DNA from: Gracilaria caudata
Taxonomy: Eukaryota; Rhodophyta; Florideophyceae; Gracilariales; Gracilariaceae
Length of the DNA: 32,930 bases
Direction of reading: 5' to 3'
NCBI GenBank assembly: GCA_030374735.1
Contig: JASCIV010000196.1
Location: forward strand, 1-32,930
Of the stretch, positions 19,114 through 28,554 are shown one piece after another (position 1 is the first letter of the stretch; the number at the start of each line of letters is the position of its first letter). The notes under the pieces are model-generated. The model was not told the DNA's origin. It saw only the letters and a program-made list of their open reading frames with translations, and did not search any database. Made by a program: the position numbers and the translations under genes.

Positions 19114-19680
19114 TGAACTGCAGTTTGACTGGCCCTGTGCTCGCCAACAAGTCCGAAGCTACCAAGATCGCCGACGAGCTCCTGGCCCTTGGCGCGATCT
19201 AAGAGAAAGTCATGGTCCTGATTATTGCACACATATGCAACACACAAGCTTGCAAGTATGATGCAACCTCTTCCGGTCGCGACATGCTCAACACTCTCCG
19301 CGCGCTGCTGCCCTTCATCTTGACCAGCTCTCCACGTGACCCAGCCAGCGTCTAGTGTGCGCTACCCTTGTACCAACGAATTCATCGCAAAACACCATTG
19401 CTATCGCCCCCGAGCTGTAAGGCGCTTCTGGCAACGCGTTGTGAAGCTGATCACTGCCATGATCAGGGGGATTTTGCTCCTTCCGCACAACTTTTTGCTT
19501 GTGCTGAGGGCCACGCCGTCTATTGCTTAACGACGCACCTTCAGAAGTGTCGTGTGCACAGTAGGTCCCAAAGGGACCCGACATCTCGTCACGCACTCCG
19601 AGCATTCCACATTTGCCGTGTGTATGGCTTGGCTGTCAGGAAGCTGACTGCTGCCCTCTTTGACACACCGCACTGCTAAT
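19114..19680 (+). pseudogene. Decayed coding stretch of unknown family
   Basis: From 19114 one frame reads as strongly biased coding sequence: LANKSEATKIADELLALGAI uses AAC, AAG, ATC, GAC, GAG and CTC codons almost throughout. It then hits TAA at 19200-19202 but continues sensibly (RDMLNTLRALLPFIL) to TAG at 19353. A second frame (19368-19679) then carries a Cys/His-rich segment FACAEGHAVYC. Runs of protein-like sequence broken by stops and frame changes suggest a dead gene or transposon fragment. I do not recognise the family. It could also be two unrelated remnants. Confidence 0.35.
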
Positions 19681-19859
19681 GTCCCACACCACATGTTCCC
19701 ACACAACCTGAAGACAGCGTGAGACCACCATCATGATGACAGGGAGCAGCAGCGAATCCGTGCACAAACGCACGCCGACAAGAGTGCAGTCCAGTTGTAG
19801 TCAACTATACACGTTCCGGATGCACCAGCATACCCCTGGTAACGGTATTGTCAGGTCCA

Positions 19860-20130
19860 GACATCAAACACATCCCGTTCGCGCTCCAAAGGTTCGCGGT
19901 GACCATGAAGCGGCTGTCCCAACGCCGCACCATTGCGCGCATCCCAGATGTGCACAGTCTAGTCCCATCACCTGGACACAACTCACGTCTCGTCCGCGCT
20001 GCTTAGCACACACCTCACGCTGCGACCGTGAGCGCAAAGTGGCTCTCGGACCACGTCACCACAGCGTACGTCCAGGTCCATGCGGTCTCGTCGTGCGACC
20101 TGGAGACAATTGTCGTCTTTCCAGCTCTGC
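19860..20130 (-). pseudogene. WD40-repeat pseudogene fragment
   Basis: The minus strand encodes parts of about two and a half WD40 repeats. One frame reads IVSRSHDETAWTW, matching the WD40 signature (I/VSGS-D-T-VRVWD). After a frame change, the next reads DVVREPLCAHGRSVRCVLSS, then VVS, then TVHIWDARNGAALGQPL and HGH. The repeats are interrupted by a frameshift near 20075 and stop codons (three between 19945 and 19990). This repeat type, with GQPL-x-GH linkers, is typical of large STAND/NACHT-WD40 or HET-E-like proteins. No NTPase domain was seen nearby, so the parent architecture is unknown. Confidence 0.75.
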
Positions 20131-21148
20131 GCCACTCATCATGCAATCATTGCATGCGCCTCTCGAGCCCGTGGGAACGTAAGGTTATTTCAGACTGTAT
20201 ATCTCAAACCACAGCCTTACTGCTACAGTAGATACATCATGCAGATTTCCAGATCATAATCTTCCCATCTCCGCGTGCCACGTTTTCCTTATCATGGGAA
20301 AACGCGAATGCGCGAACTAATCTACGAAGGTAGCCTAGGAGGGCTAACCTTATCATTGTTACTTCGCAACCCCCCTTGGAGACTGCGATTACATTCCTCG
20401 TCCTAAACAATTGCAAAGCTGCACTGCCGGTCTACATTTTGTATCGGATTTCTGAACTTTATTCAGACGCCATCGACTTGTTCCAAAAGCCGTGCCATGG
20501 ATCTTGGGCACGATGATGATCATCATCTACATATAACAAAACGACGCGCATGCGCACCAGAGTTGGTCATTGCACACAGTGGAGGCGGTTGCGGTTCGCC
20601 CCTTGTGCCCCATGTCGTCATTATTGTTTGAAAGGAGCTTGTGACGGTTCTCAAAAGTCAGAACCAACTCTTCTCTGGCTTACTTCTTCCGGCTGGGACT
20701 GATTGCAGAATGCAGTGAAGGATTCAATCGTGTCGTAGTCAGGCTCTGAGGGCATGTCTTGTAGTTGGAACAGAACATCAGCTGCATCAAAGAGCAATCA
20801 CCGTCGGAAAGAAATCGTGCAGAAGAGGATTCCGCAAAAATGTGAAGGGAAAAACGAGACAAAACGCAAGGCACTTTTGATGAAACCCGGAAATCGCAGC
20901 AACCTGTGAAGATTTCTGCCTTTAATTTTAGAACTGTTGGTCGGTCACCGTTTTTCTCGGCGCTTCAGTTTTCGCGCCAAAACGAACATCGTTATGGTTT
21001 CGCTCCCGCTCGGGTTCCTGCCGAAACCCTCAGCCGTGTCAGAACTTAAAGCCAATCCGCGGCGTAATGTGAGCTCTACGTTTTGACTCCCCTTTGAGGA
21101 ACACGTTGTTCAATACCTTGCTTTATCCCTCTGCCAAGCTACCAAACC
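20131..21148. other. Gene-free stretch with small palindromes
   Basis: It contains the 17-bp palindrome CATGCAAT-C-ATTGCATG (20140-20156), a hairpin CGTTTTCC/GGAAAACG (near 20281-20303) and the third TCTACGAAGGTA repeat (20321-20332). No gene seen. The last few hundred bases should include the promoter of the gene at 21149. Confidence 0.4.
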
Positions 21149-21823
21149 ATGAACAGGTCTTTCCGTCTAGACGGTAACAAGTCCAAACGGGAATCATCCT
21201 CATTATCCATCGTTGCACGAAGCAAAGTTCCCTCCACAAATGCATCTCGTCCTCAAAAAACAGCATTTGCCAATGCATTCCGCCAAGTTATCAACACGAA
21301 GTCTGACATTTTGATGAGCATCATGCCGGAACACATGTGCAACATCGCCAGCGGCTCCAAGAATCATGAATACCGAAAGTACAAACTAGCATCCACCATA
21401 AAGCGAATATGGTTTTATACATCACATCCAACCGGCAGTATCCAATATGTGGCCCAAATATCCGCCGCTCGCACTCCAGGTCAAGTGCCCAGTGACGGCG
21501 GCATAGGCAATGACGACTTCAACGCAGGAAAGAAGGTCTCGAAGTATGGATACGAAATTCAAAAGTTGTGGCGTTTGAACACTCCTATCTCACTTCAACT
21601 CGGCCGTCAACGTGGTTACTTGAAAGCGCCTCCGCAAAAATATCAATTTGCTTCTGTCGCCATGTTGCGCGACTTCTCGCTGTCACAACAACAACTGCTG
21701 ATTGACCGGACTCGTTCGCAGATTGGAAAACGCCGTCGTGTGAAGGAAACTGAGGAAGTTGACAAACCAAACAAAATCCCACGTACCGATGATGGTAGCA
21801 ATGAAAAGTCCGCAGAGCAATGA
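21149..21823 (+). CDS. PUA/ASCH-like domain protein
   Basis: 224 residues. Residues about 50-165 carry the pattern ILMSIMPEHMCNIASGSKN-HEYRKYKL followed by strand IKRIWFYTS and IQYVAQISAARTPGQV. This is the characteristic layout of ASCH domains (PUA-like beta barrels: a small G-K-x-x-E-x-R motif that binds RNA or modified bases, then an aromatic strand). The segment GIGNDDFNAG-x8-YGYEIQKLWRLNTPISL continues a version I associate with uncharacterised fungal and algal proteins. The ends are disordered: Ser/Lys-rich N-terminus, and a basic KRRRVKE stretch at the C-terminus that could be a nuclear localisation signal. Function unknown; nucleic-acid binding is inferred from the fold. It converges on the aminoacyl-tRNA-synthetase-like gene. 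Confidence 0.7.
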   Translation: MNRSFRLDGNKSKRESSSLSIVARSKVPSTNASRPQKTAFANAFRQVINTKSDILMSIMPEHMCNIASGSKNHEYRKYKLASTIKRIWFYTSHPTGSIQYVAQISAARTPGQVPSDGGIGNDDFNAGKKVSKYGYEIQKLWRLNTPISLQLGRQRGYLKAPPQKYQFASVAMLRDFSLSQQQLLIDRTRSQIGKRRRVKETEEVDKPNKIPRTDDGSNEKSAEQ

Positions 21824-22264
21824 TAGACCATCTATGGTAAAGCATTCTCTCTCTCTTCCTGTCCATGACTAAAACTCTTTCTTCGAAGAAGTTCCGCATT
21901 TTCCCCCTGATTTCTAATGTCTCTGTGGCTCCAAGTAGCTCTTCGCTTCTTCTTGGCAACAGGTTGATTTCTGACGTCGGAGCTGCTTACTGTTGACCAC
22001 GCAAGTTTGGGATGTCTGGAATGGCGCAAAGCCATGCGTTTATTGGTGTGCTAGTAGATAAAGGCGACAGTGTCTGAGCAAAATTCACATCAGCAAGAAA
22101 TATACCCGACTATCGAGAAGCAATCCTTGGCACGTCCCAATCCGTTGCTTTCTTTTACTGTAGACAGCTTGTCTACCTCGCCATGGTGTTTGAAACCTTC
22201 AAAAGGACAGCTTGTGAAAACATCAGAGGCAATCCCTCCGAGCACACGAACAGTTGCTGCAGAG

Positions 22265-23458
22265 TCAATTTTTGAAGCCGTTGCCTTTCGCCACATCTTC
22301 AGGACTGCGGTCTAAGACCATACCCCTTTCCTGCAAACGACGATGCATATACTCCACTGAATAGCTTCGAAATAGTTTCTTCGGCTCTTCAATCCAAGAA
22401 CTAACTTCCTTATAAAGCGCTTCTGTGGCACCTGGAATCTTTAAGAGCTGCTCTCCGTCCAGCACATACCCAAGCCCCTGTTGTTCCAGATATCCATACG
22501 CTCCCTCGTTCACGTACATACTCTTCGACAACTTAGCACCTGCCCAATCCACGACAAGCGGCGCATATACCAAGTCCGGCGCTGTTTTTGGAGAGAACAG
22601 GGTTTTCCATAACATCTGTTCCTGGTAAAAGCCGGCATAGTCGCCTCCAGTGCACATGATCCAAGACAACTTATCATCATTGCTGCACAGTGTGACTCGA
22701 ATGAGGTTTCGTAACGGGGTGTTGAAGCCGAGGCGTTGAACTTGGTTCTTGTCATAAAGGTTAACAACAAAACGACCATGTTTAAAGCACTTAAATGAAA
22801 TCTGACCTGGTTGACTATAATCATTATGAATACCGTGCTTGTCCGAGAGTGAACATCCAGGAGATGGACATGCTGCACGAATGGCCAACTTCTTTTTTGT
22901 TGGAGACAGCTGTGGGGCTAACTCGTTGCGCTTGTTGATGATGGCTTGCAACACTGTGACAAATTGAGGATGCTGTCTCCATATATCCTGCGTATATGTT
23001 TTGAATGGTACGCCAGAAGCTTTCGATAATCTTTTGAGAAGAGCTTGGAAAGACGCCGAATACGTTTGAAAATCGTTTGTATCCAAAAGCGATCGTTGGT
23101 ATACCACACCGTCAATGGTGACGCGAGAGTTGGTGGACGGTGCGGTATCCACATAAACGAAGCTAACTTTCACCTTCTTTCCTGCTTTTTGCAGACCTTG
23201 CGCAATAGCAAAAGCGGTGGCAACAGTTGTGCAGTTTCCAAGATGAGGAGCGCTATTTGGTTGACATCCGACATGAACGGCGACTTCTGGTTTAAGGCGC
23301 TTAACCAAGTACGGGATTAGAACTTTGTCAAAGTAGTAAGATGCAGCTCCAAGAGGATGATGATCGACGCCGTCGTGAAGTAACGCAGAATATTCGATTT
23401 GACCCGATGATCCGTTTGAGACTAGCCGACGCACGGGCGAGTTGGGCGAGTTGGTCAT
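22265..23458 (-). CDS. Class I aminoacyl-tRNA synthetase-like protein, no anticodon domain
   Basis: 397 residues. It has a HIGH-type motif PHLGN (residues 71-75) after the strand VAVHVGCQPNSA, and a KMSKS-type motif KLSKS (309-313), with GGDYAGFYQEQML between them. These mark the class I synthetase Rossmann fold that forms aminoacyl-adenylates. An insertion at about 195-230 has C197, C202, C224 and H227, a likely zinc site. Class I LysRS, the archaeal type, also has zinc-binding insertions. After KLSKS there are only about 85 residues, so the anticodon-binding domain is missing or minimal. Amino-acid specificity cannot be read from sequence, and a true synthetase or a repurposed paralogue are both possible. 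The start at 23458 is the first Met. The 3' end converges with the ASCH-like gene, 441 bp apart. Confidence 0.72.
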   Translation of the reverse strand: MTNSPNSPVRRLVSNGSSGQIEYSALLHDGVDHHPLGAASYYFDKVLIPYLVKRLKPEVAVHVGCQPNSAPHLGNCTTVATAFAIAQGLQKAGKKVKVSFVYVDTAPSTNSRVTIDGVVYQRSLLDTNDFQTYSASFQALLKRLSKASGVPFKTYTQDIWRQHPQFVTVLQAIINKRNELAPQLSPTKKKLAIRAACPSPGCSLSDKHGIHNDYSQPGQISFKCFKHGRFVVNLYDKNQVQRLGFNTPLRNLIRVTLCSNDDKLSWIMCTGGDYAGFYQEQMLWKTLFSPKTAPDLVYAPLVVDWAGAKLSKSMYVNEGAYGYLEQQGLGYVLDGEQLLKIPGATEALYKEVSSWIEEPKKLFRSYSVEYMHRRLQERGMVLDRSPEDVAKGNGFKN

Positions 23459-24128
23459 GGTGTTGAGGATTGGTTTGTAAGGCTGTCCGCCGTTTCAGAT
23501 GGAGTGCAGGGGAAACGGGGGCTTGCAAAGCGAGACATGGTGTGATTTTATAGGTCAACAAAAAACCTATACGAGTAGAGAACCCTGGTTACAAGCTCAA
23601 GGCGGTTGGGTGAAGATTCCATAAATAAAACAATTGCGCATTCCTCATGTGAACTCACGTTACAGAAACCATCGCCGCAGCTGCGGGGCTTTCTTCATTC
23701 GATATCACGACAGCGTTGTGAATTTACCGTTGAAAAGACCAGCACATGAGCATCAGAGTGCTGGACGTTTGCCAAGAAGGAGTACTCGCATGGCACTACT
23801 CGGTTTGTTGTTATTCGATATCACAGTCAACAAGATTTGAATTGAAAGCTTTCCACGAGGGACCGTTACGATTGTAAGATGAAGGGAGTATTGTTCTCAT
23901 GGTACGGCGACAGGCAAATAGGTTAGAGAATCGGGTACGTTCGCGGCAACAAGACACTACATTGAGCTTCTAGAGTCATCGCCGGACAGAGATGTTTCAT
24001 TCTTGTGATCAGACAGAACCCTAATCTGAGCTCCTTGCACTTTCGACGACGATCATGTGGTTAGTAAACCCAGAGGTTTTCCTTTGGAAACTTATTTACG
24101 GAAAACATTTCAGAATTTTTTTGGGGGT

Positions 24129-24153
24129 GGGCCCTGGGGAGTCCCCAGGGCCC
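24129..24153. repeat. 25-bp near-perfect palindrome
   Basis: GGGCCCTGGGGA (24129-24140), one G, then the exact reverse complement TCCCCAGGGCCC (24142-24153). Arms of 12 bp with a single-base centre are very unlikely by chance in 33 kb. Related pieces (CCCCAGTGGGGACTC) follow within 30 bp. It sits 233 bp upstream of the PSMB4 start and could be a cruciform, a terminal repeat of a lost element or a binding site. Confidence 0.85.
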
Positions 24154-24207
24154 GCTGGCCCCAGTGGGGACTCAACGCTGTGCAGTCCACAGTGTGGAAC
24201 GCGAGCT

Positions 24208-24219
24208 GTCCACGTGGAC
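24208..24219. promoter_or_regulatory. Palindromic CACGTG (E/G-box) upstream of PSMB4
   Basis: GTCCACGTGGAC is a perfect 12-bp palindrome centred on CACGTG, the core bound by bHLH and bZIP factors. It lies about 167 bp before the PSMB4 start codon, a sensible promoter position. A regulatory role is inference. Confidence 0.35.
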
Positions 24220-24385
24220 CTGTGAACACGTTTCAGTGCACAATGTGATGTTGGATGGACCTTGGACTCCAGCGTTGGTGTGGTGCGTTCCAGCTCTTCC
24301 ATTGCATCGCGCTCTAGATACACGCTCACACCTTCCCCATCGCGTTTGAAGCCGCGCGAACGTTGCGCCCCGCATTCAAGCCGTC

Positions 24386-25150
24386 ATGTCTGGTCTACGA
24401 TTAACAGCAGGCGTTCCGCCGCGCGCAAGAGACGATTCCGTGGTGGCCTCCGCTTCGGGTGCTCCTATCACGCATACTTCGCGTCCGATTGTCACTGGAT
24501 CCTCTGTGATCGCCATCAAATGTAAAGACGGCGTGGTGATTGCCACTGATACCTTGGCTTCTTATGGATCTCTTGCTCGATTCAGACAGATCTCAAGATT
24601 GTTCCAGGCTACTGATCACTGCGTAATCGGCGGTGGTGGTGATATGTCCGACTTTTATGAGATTTGTGAGACGGTTAGAAAGGAAACCACCATAGAATAT
24701 TGCCACGATGATGGTCATATGATTAGCGCGGGCGCCGTTCATCAGATGCTTGCTAGAATTATGTATAATCGAAGAAATAAGATGGATCCGCTTTGGAATT
24801 ATCTTGTTGTTGCTGGGTGGCAGGATGGAAAGCCTTTGCTGGGCTATGTTGACCTTGTCGGAAGTCATTTCACGAGTGATGTTATTGCTACAGGATATGG
24901 TGAATATCTTGGCTTACCTTTACTTCGAAAAGCGTACCGTGACGATATTACCGTGGAGGAAGGCAAGAAGGTCTTGATTGACATTCTCAAGGTATTGTTT
25001 TATCGCGACGCCAGAACTATTGATCGTGTGCAGATAGCGTGTGTTACGGAGAAGGGAGCCGTCGTTGAAGAGCCCATCAAAATTGACACGGAATGGAGCT
25101 TCAAAGCGTTTGTTAGCGGTGCGAGGAAATCAGATGTTTCGACATGGTAA
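24386..25150 (+). CDS. PSMB4: 20S proteasome subunit beta-7 (PSMB4)
   Basis: 254 residues, close to the family length. Beta-7/PSMB4 is a non-catalytic subunit of the 20S core whose C-terminal tail clasps the opposite beta ring during assembly. Diagnostic segments: PIVTGSSVIAIKCKDGVVIATDTLASYGSLARF (about residues 35-66), where the Thr-Gly-Ser after the propeptide marks the processed N-terminus without the catalytic Thr1-Lys33 set; MYNRRNKMDPLWN; LLGYVDLVG; ATGYGEYLGLPLLR; and LKVLFYRDARTIDRVQIACVTEKG. Residues 1-34 are the propeptide. The final tail, ending DVSTW, fits the extension that reaches beta-2 in the opposite ring. The start at 24386 is the first Met and gives the expected propeptide length. 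It is divergent from the synthetase-like gene. Confidence 0.96.
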   Translation: MSGLRLTAGVPPRARDDSVVASASGAPITHTSRPIVTGSSVIAIKCKDGVVIATDTLASYGSLARFRQISRLFQATDHCVIGGGGDMSDFYEICETVRKETTIEYCHDDGHMISAGAVHQMLARIMYNRRNKMDPLWNYLVVAGWQDGKPLLGYVDLVGSHFTSDVIATGYGEYLGLPLLRKAYRDDITVEEGKKVLIDILKVLFYRDARTIDRVQIACVTEKGAVVEEPIKIDTEWSFKAFVSGARKSDVSTW

Positions 25151-26285
25151 AACTTTGCTGTCTAAAAGACGCCTGCCACGCGTTTTGTTTAAAATGCATG
25201 TGTCGCCAGTTGCCCGCCGTCTTCGCTCGAACGGCTACCGCCCATGTTGTAGTATGTTCCAGCGCTTGTGTTTTTTTCTGTCGTGATATGGGCCAAGCTG
25301 TGCTGAGCCTAGTGGGCTGCCTTGTTGAGATTTTGACGCCTTCTCACCGCATTGTTACACGATATCAGCGACAACAAGACTAAGAAAGGATGAAGAACTG
25401 CTTCGCATTCGCAACTCAACGTATGTGGTGCGGTACAGCTGTCGCCTTGAAAGGGCTTAAGAGTTGCCGTTTTGCAATATCTTTCCCATCTTGCTTTGTC
25501 TGCCCCGTTGCCAACCATGCCTTATTCCTCGATACTGCCGTTCTTCGTCTGCACATCCTGAACCAGAGAACTTCGCATCGGTAGACAATCATGATGTTGC
25601 GCTCACCTTAAATATTTACAAACGCTACACAGTTGTCGGAGTATCTTTTCCACCAGAAGCACGCTCGTGACACAATCTATTCCGGGAATACGCCTCCAGC
25701 CTAACCCAGAATCTCGTCTCTCATGACATGACGTTCATTGTTCAACAAGGGATATAAACAAATGCCAACTGGATCGATGGCCTTCTTTACTGAGTCGCAA
25801 GTGCTCTATCGCCGGCGTTCAAGTACGCTTGCAACGCTGAGGTAATCGTGCCATCGGCGTCAATAAAATCACGAGTGGGCTGCCACTCCGAATCATGCGT
25901 GCGGGCGTTTGCCATCAGAGTTAACCACTAGTAGCCACGCCCTCTTCGGCGATGAGCAAGAATACGCGCAACCTCAAAAAACGGAGTGGCAGAAGTAGAG
26001 TCGACAGGGACCGGAGCGGTTCGGCTCCGCTGTGCAAGCGGTTCAGGCTGCGATTGGTTTGGCTTTGAAGCAGAAGTGTTTGACTGGTAGCTTCGCTGAA
26101 ATGAGAGGCTACTCGGTCGCGCGCGCGATGAGCCCATCCCTGTACATCTCAGTGGATGGTGCAAGTGAGGCGCTAGATGAGAATGAAGCAAGTCAGGAAA
26201 GTCCGTCCAAGAGTTGCCACCGCAACTGACGTGATGGGGAGCAGCTGCGAGGCAAGACGGTGGCCTGAGAAACCTGTAAAGTAAA
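25151..26285. other. Gene-free stretch downstream of PSMB4
   Basis: No convincing gene. Short frames at 25464-25670 and 26032-26229 resemble nothing known. The latter (MQAVQAAIGLALKQKCL) has protein-like composition and could be an eroded part of the degenerate coding region to its right. Confidence 0.4.
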
Positions 26286-26621
26286 GTGCCTTCCGTGCGG
26301 TGGCATATTGAGAAGCAGGAAGCCTTTTGTCGGCCATGGGTGATAATCGAGAAGGCGATCTTCGACAGCCTCGCGAGTCATGAGGCTTGCGCAGAAGGAG
26401 TTAGACCCTGGTTAGACCCCCGCAAGCTCTGCATTTCTCAGACTGCACATGGTAAGAGACTACGAAGGGCAGTTCGTAGCCTTGACCAGGAAACATCACA
26501 GACTCACCTGAGGAATGGGGGGCAGAAGAACTTCTGAATTTAAAGGCAACGATTGCAGAGCCTCGACCTGGTGTCTTTTACGGCCCAAGTGAACCTACTC
26601 TGACAAACATGTCGCGACGCG
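26286..26621 (+). pseudogene. Degenerate coding remnant upstream of the NTPase frame
   Basis: Protein-like runs occur in three successive frames: VRPWLDPRKLCISQ (26286 frame), MVRDYEGQFVALTRKHHRL (26449-26505) and EEWGAEELLNLKATIAEP (26510-26563), the last running on as PSEPTLTNMSRRDV past 26622. The switching frames suggest a gene broken by small indels. It may be the original N-terminal part of the P-loop protein that follows, since its last frame overlaps the start of that one. Family not recognised. Confidence 0.35.
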
Positions 26622-28554
26622 ATGTTTCGCAGCTCTATCTTGAGCCGCAGAACGGCGGTATTGGACGTTGCCAGGCACGGGCGCCTGTCTGCAGCGACGG
26701 AATACTTGCACGTCAAATACCACTCTTACCAAGCCCCTCGTGAAGCAACACCTGGATCCCCGCTGGGAAGCGTTTATACGACTTTCACTCTCCGCTACTT
26801 GAGAGACAAACATGGAGCACGCTATCGGACCTATTCCGACAATGCTGTGAGACGGTTGCCGGCATTCGAGGACGCCGGCGTTGACGTTGCCTGCACGTTT
26901 GTGAAAGACGAAGAGGTTTTAGATGAAGTGGAATGGCATCGGGAAGAAGGACTCGACTCGCTTGCACAAGAGCTCGTGGATCTGCACGGAGAACTTCAAG
27001 ATGCATTAGCTTCAACGGATGATCCAAGCGCACCACAAGAAGAGAAACGTCGTGTCGAGCATCTTGGCCATGGCGTTTACGTTCAGCATAACGTTATGAG
27101 CCTTGATCGCGACGGTAACGAAAACTCACCTGCCACTATACTTCGTGAAGAGAGCAGGAGTGTTGTGCAACATGCACTAGACGCACTGCAGGGCAGATAT
27201 GCGGTTGCAGTGACCGGTCAGGCAGGTATTGGGAAGACGAGGGGCTGCATGATGTATGCGTTACAGGAGCTTCTTCATCGACGGGCAGCTGTCATGTACG
27301 TGGGGTACAAATCTCGACAATTGCTGTTGTTCTTACCCAGAGAAGACGGCACATATCGGGTCTGGAGCGCGAAGTCCGTTAGCTTTGAAAAGACAAGATT
27401 TCAGGTTGATGCGCGCGTGGTAGTGGTCATTGATCCTCCGGGAGACGGGCGGTATTCGTCACTGGGAATGTGCCGGGTACTCAAGTTTGTGTCGAATAAT
27501 GCAGACAAACATTTTAGGAACTGGGAAAAGGACGGTGTTCTTATGGTCACGTCGATGCCTACTACGAGGGAGGTGGTTGCTATGACTAAAGTGTTATGGA
27601 ATCCAGAGGAAACCCCGCACCCGTGGCAACACGGCAAACTGAATAATCTGGAGGAGAAGATTAGAGAAGTGAAGAAGAGAATAGAGCTCGTTGGACCGAT
27701 CCCTCGCATTGTGTTCGTCTCGAACTTGTTTAAAGGTGCTATCGCAGAGTGTGTGCAAGGTGCGACAGAAGCTGCAGAATTGATGTCAGATTCTGATCTT
27801 TACAAAGCTATGCGTGGCAGGTACACCCCATTCCTCGCGAAGCATCCGGCGTCTGCGTCATCAAGACTTTTCTTTTTGAGCGCAGAAACACTGCGCCAGA
27901 GCACATGGAATGAACGACGGAGGCATCGTGCTAGATTCCAGCTCACTCCCATTGCGACAGTTATGCTTCGGAAGCGTCTGGAGAAAAGCATAGTGGCATT
28001 AAGGAAGGAAAACTTTGAGGATTTTGCGTTTGACTGGGTTTGTGAAAAGGAAGGGCGCCAAGCGGAGATTCGGTATGTGGCAAAAGGTGATCATAGCACT
28101 GCGTATCAAAGAATCGCTTCGATGAACCGAGAAGAGCTGCGAGTGTACCGTCCTACTGCAAGTAACTTTCCGTTTATTTGACTTCGCAACGAGCAGTACG
28201 ACGTGGTACAACGCCAAGTCAATTGGGAAGGACACCAAAACGGTGAAAATTGACGAAGACGGAGCGAGGAAGTTCCTGGAAAACCTGGAAAAGTGCATGA
28301 CCGATACGTGTTTGTCTGGAGGCGTTATTAACAATTCAAAGCTTAACGAGGCCGTGCTTACTGTCGTTACCAATAGCAATGCGGAGCCAAGACCCTATGG
28401 TTCATCAGCGAAGGCGTTGAAGTTCTTCGGCAAACCTATTAACGTGACAGTTATTAATATATCAGAGTTGTCGGCAGTTCAACTGTTGAATCGCACTGAT
28501 CGAACGAAAGAACTCCTTCAGGAATATCAGGAACTCCAGGAATTCCAGCAATGA
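26622..28554 (+). pseudogene. RHS/Crinkler-type P-loop NTPase, frameshifted
   Basis: The first frame (26622-28181) gives 519 residues. Walker A is GQAGIGKT (199-206), Walker B VVVVIDPP (266-273), and a sensor-like MVTSMPTT lies near 308-315. The order (VTG-x-x-GIGKT, then LLLFLPREDG-x-YRVW, then SNN-x-x-KHFRNW) matches the NTPase module shared by trypanosome retrotransposon-hot-spot (RHS) proteins and Crinkler (CRN) effectors, a transposon-derived family often carrying a C-terminal nuclease-fold domain. The frame stops at 28181. Another frame is open from 28126 to 28554 and continues in protein-like style (LFDFATSSTTWYN, then FLENLEKCMTDTC), so one frameshift between 28126 and 28181 has split the gene. 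A sequencing error there is possible. Its upstream coding remnants are also broken, and the neighbouring genes are pseudogenes, which favours real decay. Any nuclease activity is unproven. Confidence 0.62.

Larger units (their letters stand above)
23459..24385. promoter_or_regulatory. Shared upstream region of synthetase-like gene and PSMB4
   Basis: About 930 bp between divergent genes. The only frames are short and unconvincing. TTCGATATCAC occurs twice (near 23698 and 23815). Nearer PSMB4 there is a GC-rich near-perfect palindrome and a CACGTG box, listed separately. Confidence 0.5.

Noticed and set aside
20140..20156. 17-bp palindrome CATGCAAT-C-ATTGCATG as a regulatory site
   Set aside because: Eight-base arms with a one-base centre are expected about once per two windows of this size by chance.
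19733..20182. 149-codon plus-strand frame rich in His, Arg and Pro
   Set aside because: It is antisense to the WD40 pseudogene, whose minus-strand reading has clear family signatures.
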